A model generated the notes under the pieces. It had not been told where the DNA came from. It was given only the letters and a program-made list of their open reading frames with translations, and ran no database searches. Below, piece after piece: positions 8,182-17,402 of a DNA stretch of 64,000 nt. The DNA lies in contig NZ_JAMOIL010000013.1 of the NCBI RefSeq assembly GCF_023656415.1, positions 114,736 through 178,735 on the forward strand, in the 5' to 3' direction. The first letter of the stretch is position 1; each line of letters starts with the position of its first letter. Both the position numbers and the translations under genes were made by a program. This DNA comes from Nocardioides bruguierae (GTDB lineage Bacteria; Actinomycetota; Actinomycetes; Propionibacteriales; Nocardioidaceae).

Positions 8182-8227
8182 TCATGCGGAGCGGACGCAG
8201 TGTCCCTCAGAGGTATGACGTCCCGGC
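8173..8227. terminator. 13-bp inverted repeat downstream of GH5 gene
   Basis: The arms GCCGGGACGTCAT (8173-8185) and its exact complement (8215-8227) flank a 29-nt loop. It lies 25 nt past the GH5 stop codon on the minus strand, so it may end that transcript, although there is no T tract. A protein-binding site for the LLM promoter at 8128 is the alternative. Confidence 0.45.
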
Positions 8228-8251
8228 CGGGCCGGCGGGGTCAGGCGCCGC

Positions 8252-10294
8252 TCACCAGGAGACCTGGTCGACCCCGAGGGTGCCGCTCCAGCCGCCACCG
8301 TTGTTGACCTGCAGGCCGACGATGCGGACGCGGTCCAGCGAGGCGGGCACCGTGAACCGCACCGTGTTCCAGCCGTCCTCCAGGCGCGTGCTCGGCCCGG
8401 TGCCGGCGGCCCAGGTGCCGGTGCCGGCGGGCACGTGCACGTGCAGGACGACGTCGTCGCCGGGGTCCAGGTCGGTCACCGAGGCCGTGCCGACCGCGGG
8501 GTAGCCGGTGCCGGGCCGCACCGTCAGCGCCCCGGCGCCCGCCCACGTGTCGGTGGTGCGGCGGCCCACCGTGGCCGAGCCCCACCGGGTGGAGAAGCCC
8601 TCGGTGCCGGCGTCGAAGGTGAGGCGCGGTGCGACCGCGTCCACGTCGTCGACGTAGATCCGGCCGGTCCAGCCGCTGCCGTTGTTGACCTGCAGGCCGG
8701 CGATGATCGCCCCGGCGTCGGGCACGGTGAACCGCACGGTGGTCCACGCGCCTGCCTGGAGCGTCACGGCGCCGCCGACCCAGGCCCGCCACGAGGGGTC
8801 GAACGTCATCGGGGAGACGCTGACCGGCGCGGTGCCGTCGCCGCGGTCGGGGGCCCACACGCGCATCGTCACCTCGGACCCGCCCCGCACCTGGCCGCTC
8901 AGCCCCTGGGAGCCGACGCCGAACCCGGCCGCCGGCCAGCCGGCACCGCTGAGGTCGAGGGCGAGGGCACCGGTGCCGCTGCGCGCGGTGCCGGCCCAGG
9001 AGGAGACGCCGATCGAGCCCCAGCGGGCCTTCCAGCCGTGGGTGCCGGACTCGAAGGTCTGCAGGGCGGTCGGGTCGACGGGCACGGGCGTGCCGCCGGG
9101 CTCCGTGGGCGGGGCGCCGGCGTCGTCGTCGGGCAGCGTCCGGGTCTGGAGGTGCTCGCGGTAGCCGGCGCCGTAGGCGGTCGGGGTGCCCTGCCAGTCG
9201 GAGATGAGCGCCGGCATGCTCGAGCAGTCGGCCGTGCTCCACGACCACGCGAGGTAGCCGATGCCGTGCTCGTCGGCCCACGGGAGGATGCGGTCGAGGA
9301 AGTCGCGACCGCACCCGTCCTGGCCGACCTCGGTGAGCAGCACCGGCACCTCCTCGGCCACCGGTGCGGCCGTCGCGTCCCAGCAGGAGGCGGTGCTGCA
9401 GCCGGAGAAGTTGTAGACGTGCCAGCCGGCCACCACCTGGCCCTGCGGGTCGGTGGGCCGGAACTGCGACCAGCGCTCGAGGTCGCCGCCCCACAGCAGC
9501 CCGGTGACGATCAGCGGCTGGGTGGCGCCGACCGAGCGCACCGCGTCCACCAGCTCCTGCATGCCGGCGGCGCGCCAGCCCTCGGCGGTGGTGCAGCCGT
9601 CGCGCCAGCAGCTCCAGGAGATGTCGTGCGGCTCGTTGAACAGCTCGAACATCACGCTCGGGTCGTCGGCGAAGCGGGTGGCGACGCTGCGCCAGAAGTC
9701 GATGCTGTGGTCGGCGTTGGGCGCGGGCTCCTGCGCGGTGGCGCGGGTGCTGCCGTGGTGGCTCCAGTGCAGGTCGAGGACGACGGCCAGGCCGGCGTCG
9801 TGCAGCCGCGCGACGAAGCCCTCCACGGCCGCGCGGTAGCTCTCCCCGCTCCAGCGCGGGTCGACGCCGTTGATGCCGAGCCAGCAGGTCTCGTTGAGGG
9901 GCAGTCGCACGGTGTTGACGCCCCAGGCGAGCATCGACTGGATCGCGGCGGCGTCGGTGGGGCCGTCGAAGAAGCCCCAGCCCTGCACGCAGGCGTACTC
10001 GGTGCCGGGGCGGTTGAGGCCGGCCACGTGCAGCGTGCTGCCGGTGCGGGCGTCGACGAGGCGCTCGCCGCGGACCTCGGGCTCGGGCGGACCCTCGGGG
10101 GTCGCGCCGGCGAGGGTGGTGCTGGTGCTGGTGCTGGTGCTGGTGCTGGTGCTGGTGCTGGTGCTCGTGCTGGTGCTGGTCGGGGTCTGGGGGAGTGCGG
10201 CCGAGGCGGGGAGCACGGCGCCGAGGAGCAGCGCGGTGACGGGGGCCAGGGCCACGACGGCGGCGCGCAGGCGGCCGGCGGGGACGGGCGACAT
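8252..10294 (-). CDS. secreted GH5 family glycoside hydrolase (endoglucanase-like) with tandem C-terminal modules
   Basis: This 680-residue protein has a signal peptide (residues 1-32, cleavage near ASA-AL), a Ser-Thr linker (about 37-62), a GH5 catalytic barrel (about 75-410) and two related C-terminal modules (about 440-560 and 560-680). Each module contains GLQVNNG[GS]GWxG, so they look like a duplicated carbohydrate-binding unit. Acid/base Glu221 is in LFNEPHD and nucleophile Glu322 in LLTEVGQDG. It likely attacks a beta-1,4-glucan or mannan outside the cell. The start is ATG 10294 with GGAG upstream. The linker is encoded by a simple repeat. Confidence 0.88.
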   Translation of the reverse strand: MSPVPAGRLRAAVVALAPVTALLLGAVLPASAALPQTPTSTSTSTSTSTSTSTSTSTSTTLAGATPEGPPEPEVRGERLVDARTGSTLHVAGLNRPGTEYACVQGWGFFDGPTDAAAIQSMLAWGVNTVRLPLNETCWLGINGVDPRWSGESYRAAVEGFVARLHDAGLAVVLDLHWSHHGSTRATAQEPAPNADHSIDFWRSVATRFADDPSVMFELFNEPHDISWSCWRDGCTTAEGWRAAGMQELVDAVRSVGATQPLIVTGLLWGGDLERWSQFRPTDPQGQVVAGWHVYNFSGCSTASCWDATAAPVAEEVPVLLTEVGQDGCGRDFLDRILPWADEHGIGYLAWSWSTADCSSMPALISDWQGTPTAYGAGYREHLQTRTLPDDDAGAPPTEPGGTPVPVDPTALQTFESGTHGWKARWGSIGVSSWAGTARSGTGALALDLSGAGWPAAGFGVGSQGLSGQVRGGSEVTMRVWAPDRGDGTAPVSVSPMTFDPSWRAWVGGAVTLQAGAWTTVRFTVPDAGAIIAGLQVNNGSGWTGRIYVDDVDAVAPRLTFDAGTEGFSTRWGSATVGRRTTDTWAGAGALTVRPGTGYPAVGTASVTDLDPGDDVVLHVHVPAGTGTWAAGTGPSTRLEDGWNTVRFTVPASLDRVRIVGLQVNNGGGWSGTLGVDQVSW
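10119..10180. repeat. hexanucleotide repeat encoding Ser-Thr linker
   Basis: About ten near-perfect GCTGGT units (minus strand ACCAGC, encoding Thr-Ser) lie inside the GH5 gene, with one GCTCGT variant. The unit is a multiple of three, so slippage would change linker length without shifting the frame. Confidence 0.85.
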
Positions 10295-10795
10295 GGGGGA
10301 TCTCCGAGAGGTGAGGGGTCGAGCAGCGGGGGTGGGCAGGGGAGTGAGCAGGGGCTGAGCAGGGGTGGGGTGGGGACGACGTCCTGGCCCCGGACGTGGC
10401 GCTGGGGGCGGCACAGGAGGCACGGACGAGCGCCGTGGAGGCCCGGACCCGCCTCAGGCGGCGGTGTCGAACGGGCGTGGCGTGACCGGTGCGGTCGGGG
10501 GACCGGTGCCCGGGGCGCGACTGGCGGGCTGGCGCGCCCCGGTACGGGGTCGTGTCTGCATGGCGTCTCCCGAGAAGGACTCGCATGGGCGATGCGGGCG
10601 GCGACGATGGATCGGCATCGAGCGTCGGCGACGGCTTCGTCGTCGTCCACGGTGCGCCAGCCTGCACGCCGGCACGTGCGACTTCCGCATCCTGGTGTCG
10701 TTTTCGGGACCTTGGTCCCACGCGGGTGTCCACTCTGTCCACAGGTGTCCTGACCTGCTCGGATCGTCGCCGCGGCGCCCGGCTACGGTCGGGTC
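10295..10795. other. 501-bp intergenic region between divergent genes
   Basis: There is no supportable gene here; frames crossing it belong to shadows. It contains an inverted repeat with 10-bp arms CCGGGGCGCG (10510-10519) and complement (10533-10542), several GAGCAGGGG repeats near the GH5 start, and a DosR-like palindrome near the dehydrogenase start. I looked for c-di-AMP and c-di-GMP riboswitch signatures upstream of the GH5 gene and did not find them. Confidence 0.6.
10703..10722 (+). promoter_or_regulatory. DosR/DevR-like palindrome
   Basis: The sequence here matches both half-sites of the mycobacterial DosR box: TTCGGGAC and GTCCC, with the perfect 14-bp palindrome GGGACCTTGGTCCC at 10706-10719. 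It lies 77-90 nt before the dehydrogenase start at 10796. Confidence 0.45.
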
Positions 10796-11878
10796 GTGAG
10801 CACACGAGCACCGGCCTCCCGCACGGCACGGGGAGTGGCGCTGGGCCTGTCACGGAGCCTGTCACTGGGCCTGGCGCGCGCCGCCACCCGCGCGCTGGAC
10901 GTGGCCGCCGACCGCGCGGTCCTGCCCGGGTACGCGGCCACCGGCCCCCGGCTGCGCCGTGCGGGCTGGCGGCTCGACCCGGCCCGCCGCGACCCCGAGC
11001 CCGGCAGCCTGGCCGGTCGGCACGTCGTCGTCACCGGGGCCACCTCCGGCATCGGCCGGGCCACGGCCGTCGGGCTGGCGGGGCTGGGCGCCGTCGTCCA
11101 CCTGCTCGGGCGCGACCCGGCCAAGGTGGCCGCGGAGGCCGCCGACCTGCGGGCGCAGGGCGCGCAGGTGGTGGAGGAGGTCTGCGACGTCGGCGACCTC
11201 GACGCCGTGGCGGCCTGGTGCGCGGACCTGCTCGGCCGGGTCGACGCGCTGCACGGCCTGGTGCACAACGCCGGCGTCCTCACCACCGAGCGGCAGGAGA
11301 GCCCGCAGGGCCACGAGCAGGGGCTCGCCGTGCACGTGCTCGGCCCGCACCTGATGACCGCCCTCCTCCTCCCGGCCCTGCGGACGGGGCGGGGCAGCGT
11401 GCTGTGGATGAGCTCGGGCGGCATGTACACCGCGGGCCTGCACGCCGACTCCGTCGACGACCTCGAGCACCGCCGCCCCGAGGACCTGCCCTACGACGGG
11501 GTCCGTGCCTACGCGCGCACCAAGCGGATGCAGGTCGTGCTCGCCGACGCCTGGGCCCGGCGCACCCGGGGCACCGGCGTGCTGGTCGCCTCGATGCACC
11601 CCGGGTGGGTGGCGACCCCCGGGCTCACCGACGCGCTGCCGGGGTTCGACCGGCTGCTGCGACCGCTGCTGCGCGACGCCGCCGAGGGCGCCGACACCGC
11701 GGTCTGGTTCGTGGCCACCCGCCCCTCGACCGCCCGGGGCACGTTCTTCCACGACAGAGCGCCCCGCCCCGTCCACCAGGTGCCGCGCACGCGGGCACGC
11801 CGGCAGGGGGACGCGGAGGCCCGGCAGCGGTTCCTGGCGCTGGTCGCCGAGGCCTCCGGAGGCCCGGACCTGGGGTGA
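10796..11878 (+). CDS. short-chain dehydrogenase/reductase (DHRS12-like)
   Basis: This 360-residue SDR has an N-terminal extension of about 75 residues before the Rossmann core. It has TGATSGIG near residue 80, NAG in VHNAGVL, catalytic Ser in WMSSGG and the YARTK active-site pair (YxxxK). The extended N-terminus and the MHPGWVATPG segment resemble the vertebrate DHRS12/bacterial homologues. TACGGT (10784-10789) is 6 nt before the GTG start, and a DosR-like palindrome lies further upstream. The substrate is unknown. Confidence 0.88.
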   Translation: MSTRAPASRTARGVALGLSRSLSLGLARAATRALDVAADRAVLPGYAATGPRLRRAGWRLDPARRDPEPGSLAGRHVVVTGATSGIGRATAVGLAGLGAVVHLLGRDPAKVAAEAADLRAQGAQVVEEVCDVGDLDAVAAWCADLLGRVDALHGLVHNAGVLTTERQESPQGHEQGLAVHVLGPHLMTALLLPALRTGRGSVLWMSSGGMYTAGLHADSVDDLEHRRPEDLPYDGVRAYARTKRMQVVLADAWARRTRGTGVLVASMHPGWVATPGLTDALPGFDRLLRPLLRDAAEGADTAVWFVATRPSTARGTFFHDRAPRPVHQVPRTRARRQGDAEARQRFLALVAEASGGPDLG

Positions 11879-11907
11879 GCGTGCCCCGACCCCCGATACT
11901 GGGCGCC

Positions 11908-12597
11908 ATGCGTCGCCGCAGCCTCCGCACGATCGTGCTCGTCCTCGTGCTGGTCCTCCTCCAGGCCCCGCTGGCCGCGACCTGGTGGACGCAGCACCGG
12001 CTCGCCTCCGACGGGGAGCGCGAGCAGGTCGCCGCCACCGCCGCGGACGACGGGGAGCAGGTCGCGGTGCGGCTGCCCGACGCGGTGGTCGAGGCGCTGG
12101 TGGCCCAGGCCGGTGACGAGGCCGGTGACCAGGCGAGCGGCCGGGGGCTCAGCGACGACGACCGCACCTTCCAGGTGGCCGTCGACGACGAGACCTGGCA
12201 GCAGGTGAGCGACGAGGGCACCGCCGAGGTGCGCTGGGACGCCGAGGACCCCACCACCTTCGCCGTGGCCGGGCAGAAGCTGCCGCTGGGCGGGGTGCTC
12301 GTGCTCGACGTCATCGTGCTCGTGGCCCTCGGCCTGGCCGTGCTGCTGCGCCGCCGCAGGCGCCCCGAGCTGCGGATGGTCAGCGACGACGCGCTCGCCG
12401 TCGACGACGGGGAGCCGGTGCTCGAGCGGCTCGGCGGGCAGCGCTACCGGGTGCGCGGGGTGGTCGCGGAGGTCGGCGACGGCCGGGTCTGGCTGGACGT
12501 GGCGGACCGCCGCGTCCGGGTCAGCGGCGAGGACCTCGGCCCGCTCGCCCCGTCCGTGGGCGACACCGTCAGCGTCGTCGGGACGATGGTGGGCTGA
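11908..12597 (+). CDS. membrane protein of unknown function, two TM segments
   Basis: This 229-residue protein has a hydrophobic segment at residues 9-29, an acidic extracytoplasmic region (30-125) and a second segment (about 130-150) followed by RRRRR. A C-terminal small beta domain (YRVRGVVAEVGDGRVWLDV...VGDTVSVVGTMV) looks OB-fold-like. GATACT (11895-11900) is 7 nt before the ATG; an in-frame GTG at 11881 is a weaker alternative. No family recognised. Confidence 0.7.
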   Translation: MRRRSLRTIVLVLVLVLLQAPLAATWWTQHRLASDGEREQVAATAADDGEQVAVRLPDAVVEALVAQAGDEAGDQASGRGLSDDDRTFQVAVDDETWQQVSDEGTAEVRWDAEDPTTFAVAGQKLPLGGVLVLDVIVLVALGLAVLLRRRRRPELRMVSDDALAVDDGEPVLERLGGQRYRVRGVVAEVGDGRVWLDVADRRVRVSGEDLGPLAPSVGDTVSVVGTMVG

Positions 12598-12644
12598 CGC
12601 CTGGGGGAGACGCCCGTGCACCCCCGCCCGTCATGCTGGCAGGC

Positions 12645-13145
12645 ATGACGAGTCTCAGCTCCTTCTCCGCCCGCGGCATCGACGGCGCGGACGTCGACCT
12701 CTCCGAGTACGCCGGCCAGGTCGTGCTCGTGGTCAACACCGCCTCCCAGTGCGGGTTCACGCCGCAGTACCAGGGCCTCCAGGGGCTCTACGACGACTTC
12801 GCGTCACGCGGGTTCACCGTGCTCGGCTTCCCCTGCGACCAGTTCGCCCACCAGGAGCCCGGCGACGAGGGCGAGATCGCGTCCTTCTGCGAGCGGAACT
12901 TCGGGGTCTCCTTCCCGCTGTTCGCCAAGATCGACGTCAACGGGCCCGAGACCCACCCGGTCTTCGACTGGCTCAAGGGCGAGAAGAAGGGGCTGCTCGG
13001 CGGCCGGATCAACTGGAACTTCACCAAGTTCCTCGTCGGCCGCGACGGTGCGGTGCTGCGCCGCTACTCCCCGAAGACGACCCCCGAGAGCATCCGCGAC
13101 GACGTGGAGGCCGCGCTCGCCGCCCCCGCCGGAGGTACCCCGTGA
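12645..13145 (+). CDS. glutathione peroxidase family protein
   Basis: This 166-residue thiol peroxidase has NTASQCGFTPQY with the peroxidatic Cys (Cys rather than Sec), the GFPCDQF strand and NWNFTKFLV, giving the C/Q/W/N site. Bacterial Cys versions usually use thioredoxin. CATGCT (12632-12637) is 7 nt before ATG. It overlaps the SRPBCC gene by 4 nt. A second paralogue is at 28451-28936. Confidence 0.93.
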   Translation: MTSLSSFSARGIDGADVDLSEYAGQVVLVVNTASQCGFTPQYQGLQGLYDDFASRGFTVLGFPCDQFAHQEPGDEGEIASFCERNFGVSFPLFAKIDVNGPETHPVFDWLKGEKKGLLGGRINWNFTKFLVGRDGAVLRRYSPKTTPESIRDDVEAALAAPAGGTP

Positions 13146-13615
13146 CCCGCTTCTCCGCCTCCACCGAGGCCACCGCCGTCATCACCGCCACCCGCGCCGA
13201 GGTCTGGGCCGTGCTCAGCGACCCCGACGCCGTCGCCGAGCTGACGCCCTTCGTCTCGCGGATCACCGCCGACGGCGACCACTGGCGCTGGCAGCTGGGC
13301 GGGCTGGAGGTGGCCGGCATGAACGTCTCGCCCGCCTTCACCGAGGCGATGACCTACGACGAGCCCAGCCGGATCGAGTTCCGCCACGACCCGCCGGAGG
13401 GCACGACGGAGCGCTCGTCGGTCGAGGGCTGGTACGACCTGGCCGAGGCGGACGGCGGCACCCGGCTGTCCACCAGTCTCGAGATCACCCTCGACCTGCC
13501 GCTGCCGAAGCTCTCCGGCCCGGTGGTGCGCACCACCATGAAGCAGGTGATCAACCAGATGGGCGACCGGTTCTCCGAGAACCTGCTGCGCCGGCTGGAC
13601 GCCCAGGAGGTCTGA
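13142..13615 (+). CDS. SRPBCC family protein
   Basis: This 157-residue START/Bet v1-like protein begins with the strand TAVITATRAEVWAVLSDPDAVAEL and ends with the long amphipathic helix LSGPVVRTTMKQVINQMGDRFSENLLRRL that closes the hydrophobic cavity. It likely binds a lipid or polyketide-like ligand. GTG 13142 overlaps the peroxidase stop (GTGA), so it is co-translated with an antioxidant enzyme; the functional link is not known. Confidence 0.85.
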   Translation: MTRFSASTEATAVITATRAEVWAVLSDPDAVAELTPFVSRITADGDHWRWQLGGLEVAGMNVSPAFTEAMTYDEPSRIEFRHDPPEGTTERSSVEGWYDLAEADGGTRLSTSLEITLDLPLPKLSGPVVRTTMKQVINQMGDRFSENLLRRLDAQEV

Positions 13616-13716
13616 GCCCCGCCTGGAACGATCCACGTCTGTGCGGTGCGTCACTTGCGGTCGTTGCGGTCCCGACGGACTTGCCCGTAACCGGGCGGCA
13701 GGTGGAATGTGACCCG

Positions 13717-15108
<1,392 letters not shown>

Positions 15109-15127
15109 GGCCGGCGTCGGGTGCGGC

Positions 15128-15170
15128 GGTCTCGAGGCTCCTCGCCGGGGCTCGTCGCACCTCGACCACC
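15128..15170. repeat. 43-bp intergenic imperfect palindrome
   Basis: This element begins GGTCTCGAGGCTCCTCG and ends CACCTCGACCACC. It differs from the copy at 54509-54551 at three positions. The ends are inverted complements (GGT[C/G]TCGAG...CTCGACCACC), so it can form a hairpin. It lies between convergent genes, and a role as bidirectional terminator is possible. Confidence 0.75.
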
Positions 15171-15178
15171 GCTGGGCG

Positions 15179-15922
15179 TCAGGTCGTCGCGTAGAGCGCG
15201 GCGCCCACGACGCCGGCCTTGTTGCGCAGCTGGGCGGGCACGATCTCGGTGTCGAGGTCGAGCAGCGGCAGGAACTCCGCGTGCCGCTTGCTGATGCCGC
15301 CACCGACCACGAACAGGTCGGGGGAGAACAGCATCTCCAGGGTCCGGTAGTACCGGGTCAGGCGCTTGGCCCACTTCTCCATGGAGAGGTCCTCGGCCTC
15401 GCGGGCCCGGTTGGAGGCCCGGGACTCGGCGTCCTCGCCGTCGATCTCCAGGTGCCCCAGCTCGGAGTTCGGCACCAGCACGCCGTCCTGCACGAGGGCG
15501 GAGCCGATGCCGGTGCCGAGGGTCGTCACGATGACCAGGCCGGTGCGCCCGGCCGCGGCGCCCCAGCGGACCTCGGCCAGCCCCGCCGCGTCCGCGTCGT
15601 TGACGGCGTGCACCGTGCGACCCGTGGCCTCGGAGAAGAGGCGGTCGGCATCGGTGCCGATCCACGAGTCGTGGATGTTGGCGGCGGAGCCGACGACGCC
15701 GTGCCGGACGACGCCGGGCACCGTGACGCCGATGGGGCCGTCGTTGTCGGGGAAGGACGCGACGAGGTCGCGGAAGACCGCGGCGACGGCCTGGGGCGTG
15801 GCCGGCTGCGGGGTCCTCACCCGCACCCGCTCCTCGGCGAAGTCGCCGGACACGAGGTCCACGGGGGCGCCCTTGATGCCGGTGCCGCCGAAGTCGATGC
15901 CGAACGCGTGGCTGCTGGTCAT
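15179..15922 (-). CDS. ppgK: polyphosphate glucokinase (ROK family)
   Basis: This 247-residue kinase phosphorylates glucose using polyphosphate or ATP. The N-terminal phosphate loop [40 protein letters not shown] and the [27 protein letters not shown] stretch match the actinobacterial PpgK pattern and length. The catalytic Asp lies in NDADAAG. The start is ATG 15922 with GAGAG upstream; the upstream in-frame extension is not conserved. It converges on the malic enzyme gene across the palindromic repeat. Confidence 0.94.
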   Translation of the reverse strand: MTSSHAFGIDFGGTGIKGAPVDLVSGDFAEERVRVRTPQPATPQAVAAVFRDLVASFPDNDGPIGVTVPGVVRHGVVGSAANIHDSWIGTDADRLFSEATGRTVHAVNDADAAGLAEVRWGAAAGRTGLVIVTTLGTGIGSALVQDGVLVPNSELGHLEIDGEDAESRASNRAREAEDLSMEKWAKRLTRYYRTLEMLFSPDLFVVGGGISKRHAEFLPLLDLDTEIVPAQLRNKAGVVGAALYATT

Positions 15923-16025
15923 CCGGCCACTCTCGGGGACCGCGCGGCGGGCGGGCAAGTCGGACGCGCCCGTCTCACGGCACTGTCCTTCCCCTCTGAC
16001 AGCCTCGCCGAGGACACTGCGAGAC

Positions 16026-16409
16026 ATGTCCTACGCCACGATGGGTTCGAAGGTCGGCTCGCTGCTCGTGGAGAGCACCGGGCGCGGCGGCAGCGGCTCC
16101 GACGCTGCGCTGAACACGTTCCAGGAGCAGTGGGCGGGCTCCTGGGTCAACGGGCGGCTGATGCTGTCCCACCTCCACCTCACCTTCCTCCCCAGCCGGG
16201 CGGCCACGAGCAAGGGGATGCTCAAGCTCGAGACCGTCGACGTGACCGGGGTCGAGATCGGCCCGGGGCTGGTCACCAAGACGATCGGGGTGCGCACCGA
16301 GGGGCACCTGGTGCAGTTCCGCTGCACGGGCGGCGCCGACAAGTTCGCCGAGATGATCGCGCAGGCAGCGCGCGACGCCCGGGACCCCGGGCTGGCGCAC
16401 CACCTCTGA
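16026..16409 (+). CDS. small GRAM/PH-like protein of unknown function
   Basis: This 127-residue protein is predicted to be mostly beta: GRLMLSHLHLTFLP, LETVDVTGVEIGPGLVTKTIGVRTEG, HLVQFRCTGGADKFAEMI plus a C-terminal helix. That is the shape of a GRAM/bacterial PH domain, but no specific family is claimed. GACACT (16013-16018) is 7 nt before ATG 16026. Three 14-bp tandem repeats begin at its stop codon. Confidence 0.7.
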   Translation: MSYATMGSKVGSLLVESTGRGGSGSDAALNTFQEQWAGSWVNGRLMLSHLHLTFLPSRAATSKGMLKLETVDVTGVEIGPGLVTKTIGVRTEGHLVQFRCTGGADKFAEMIAQAARDARDPGLAHHL

Positions 16410-16443
16410 CGGGCGAGCTCTGACGGGCGAGCTCTGACGGGCG
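16404..16443. repeat. 14-bp tandem repeat, about 2.8 copies
   Basis: CTCTGACGGGCGAG is repeated from 16404, with the first unit holding the TGA stop of the upstream gene. It fills the short gap between two convergent genes. Confidence 0.8.
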
Positions 16444-16446
16444 GCC

Positions 16447-17304
16447 TCAGGCCGCGGCGCGCTCCCGCGCGGCCGAGACCGCGCCGGCGAACGCCTGCAC
16501 GATGTAGTCGGGCACGGGCAGGCCGTGCCCGCGCGCCCACAGCAGCTCGGTCTCCACGCGGGCGATCTGGGCGACGAACTGCACGTCCTCGCTCACGCCG
16601 AGGGTGGCCATCACGTCGCCGAAGTCGGCCAGCTGCTCGGGGTTGTTGACGCCCACGGGGGAGAACGAGAACGACCGCAGCTTGCGCACCAGCCACTTCT
16701 GCCACGGCGCCAGCTCGGCCCACAGGTGGCGGGCGGAGAGCTGGTAGAAGGCGTAGTGGCCGGGCTCCTGCCGCTTGATCGGCACGATGACCGTCTCCGC
16801 GATCGCGCCCTCGCCCATCTCCACGATGCCGTCGTGGAGGATGTTGTAGGCCAGCACCGCCGAGCGCTCCGTGGCCATGCCGGTCAGGTAGTAGAGCATC
16901 CGGCTGACGTCCTGGAACGCGCCGAGGTGGGAGAGCGCGCCGAGCAGCTTGAGCTTGAACCCCACGTTCTCCAGGTCGGTCACCGCGTTGTCGCGGCCCA
17001 GGCGCACCTGGAGCTCGTCGAGGATGCGGCCGTGCTGGATCTCCTGCGGCTGCCACACGTCGCGGTAGAAGAACACGTCGACCTCGGGCGGGTCCGGCAG
17101 CAGCGTCAGCAGCTCGAGGACGTTGCGGTCCACCTCGAGCTCGACGCGGGCCATGAAGTCGAGGACGTGGCCGAACCGCTCGTTGAGCAGCCGCGGGTCC
17201 TTCACGGCGAAGTCGACGCTGGCGAGGTCGATCGGCGGGTGCTGCTCACCCAGCTTCTGGACGTGCTCGACGAGCCGGGCGGAGGCAGAACGGGGGCGAG
17301 CCAC
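16447..17304 (-). CDS. ferritin-like diiron protein related to acyl-ACP desaturases
   Basis: This 285-residue, mostly helical protein has candidate iron ligands ARVELEVDRNVLELL, PQEIQHG (ExxH) and KRQEPGHYAFY (ExxH). The two ExxH motifs on separate helices match the acyl-ACP desaturase/ferritin-like fold. It is shorter than plant desaturases, and some homologues carry misleading names, so the activity is not certain. TAGGCT (17311-17316) is 6 nt before the GTG start. Confidence 0.72.
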   Translation of the reverse strand: MARPRSASARLVEHVQKLGEQHPPIDLASVDFAVKDPRLLNERFGHVLDFMARVELEVDRNVLELLTLLPDPPEVDVFFYRDVWQPQEIQHGRILDELQVRLGRDNAVTDLENVGFKLKLLGALSHLGAFQDVSRMLYYLTGMATERSAVLAYNILHDGIVEMGEGAIAETVIVPIKRQEPGHYAFYQLSARHLWAELAPWQKWLVRKLRSFSFSPVGVNNPEQLADFGDVMATLGVSEDVQFVAQIARVETELLWARGHGLPVPDYIVQAFAGAVSAARERAAA

Positions 17305-17402
17305 GGGCCCAGCCTATTCAGGTGATCCTCAGGAGCGTCATGCGCGGGGGTGAGTGACGGTGGCCACACTCGTGCGCCGAGCCGCCTACCATCGTCAGCA
17401 CC

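Noticed and set aside
8150..8185. integration attachment-site repeat
   Set aside because: The second copy is adjacent and there is no integrase or tRNA gene nearby.
10119..10180. CRISPR-like or minisatellite array
   Set aside because: Units are 6 nt with no spacers and lie in frame inside the GH5 linker.
10295..10795. c-di-AMP or c-di-GMP riboswitch before the GH5 gene
   Set aside because: I looked for the conserved motif blocks in both orientations and did not see them.
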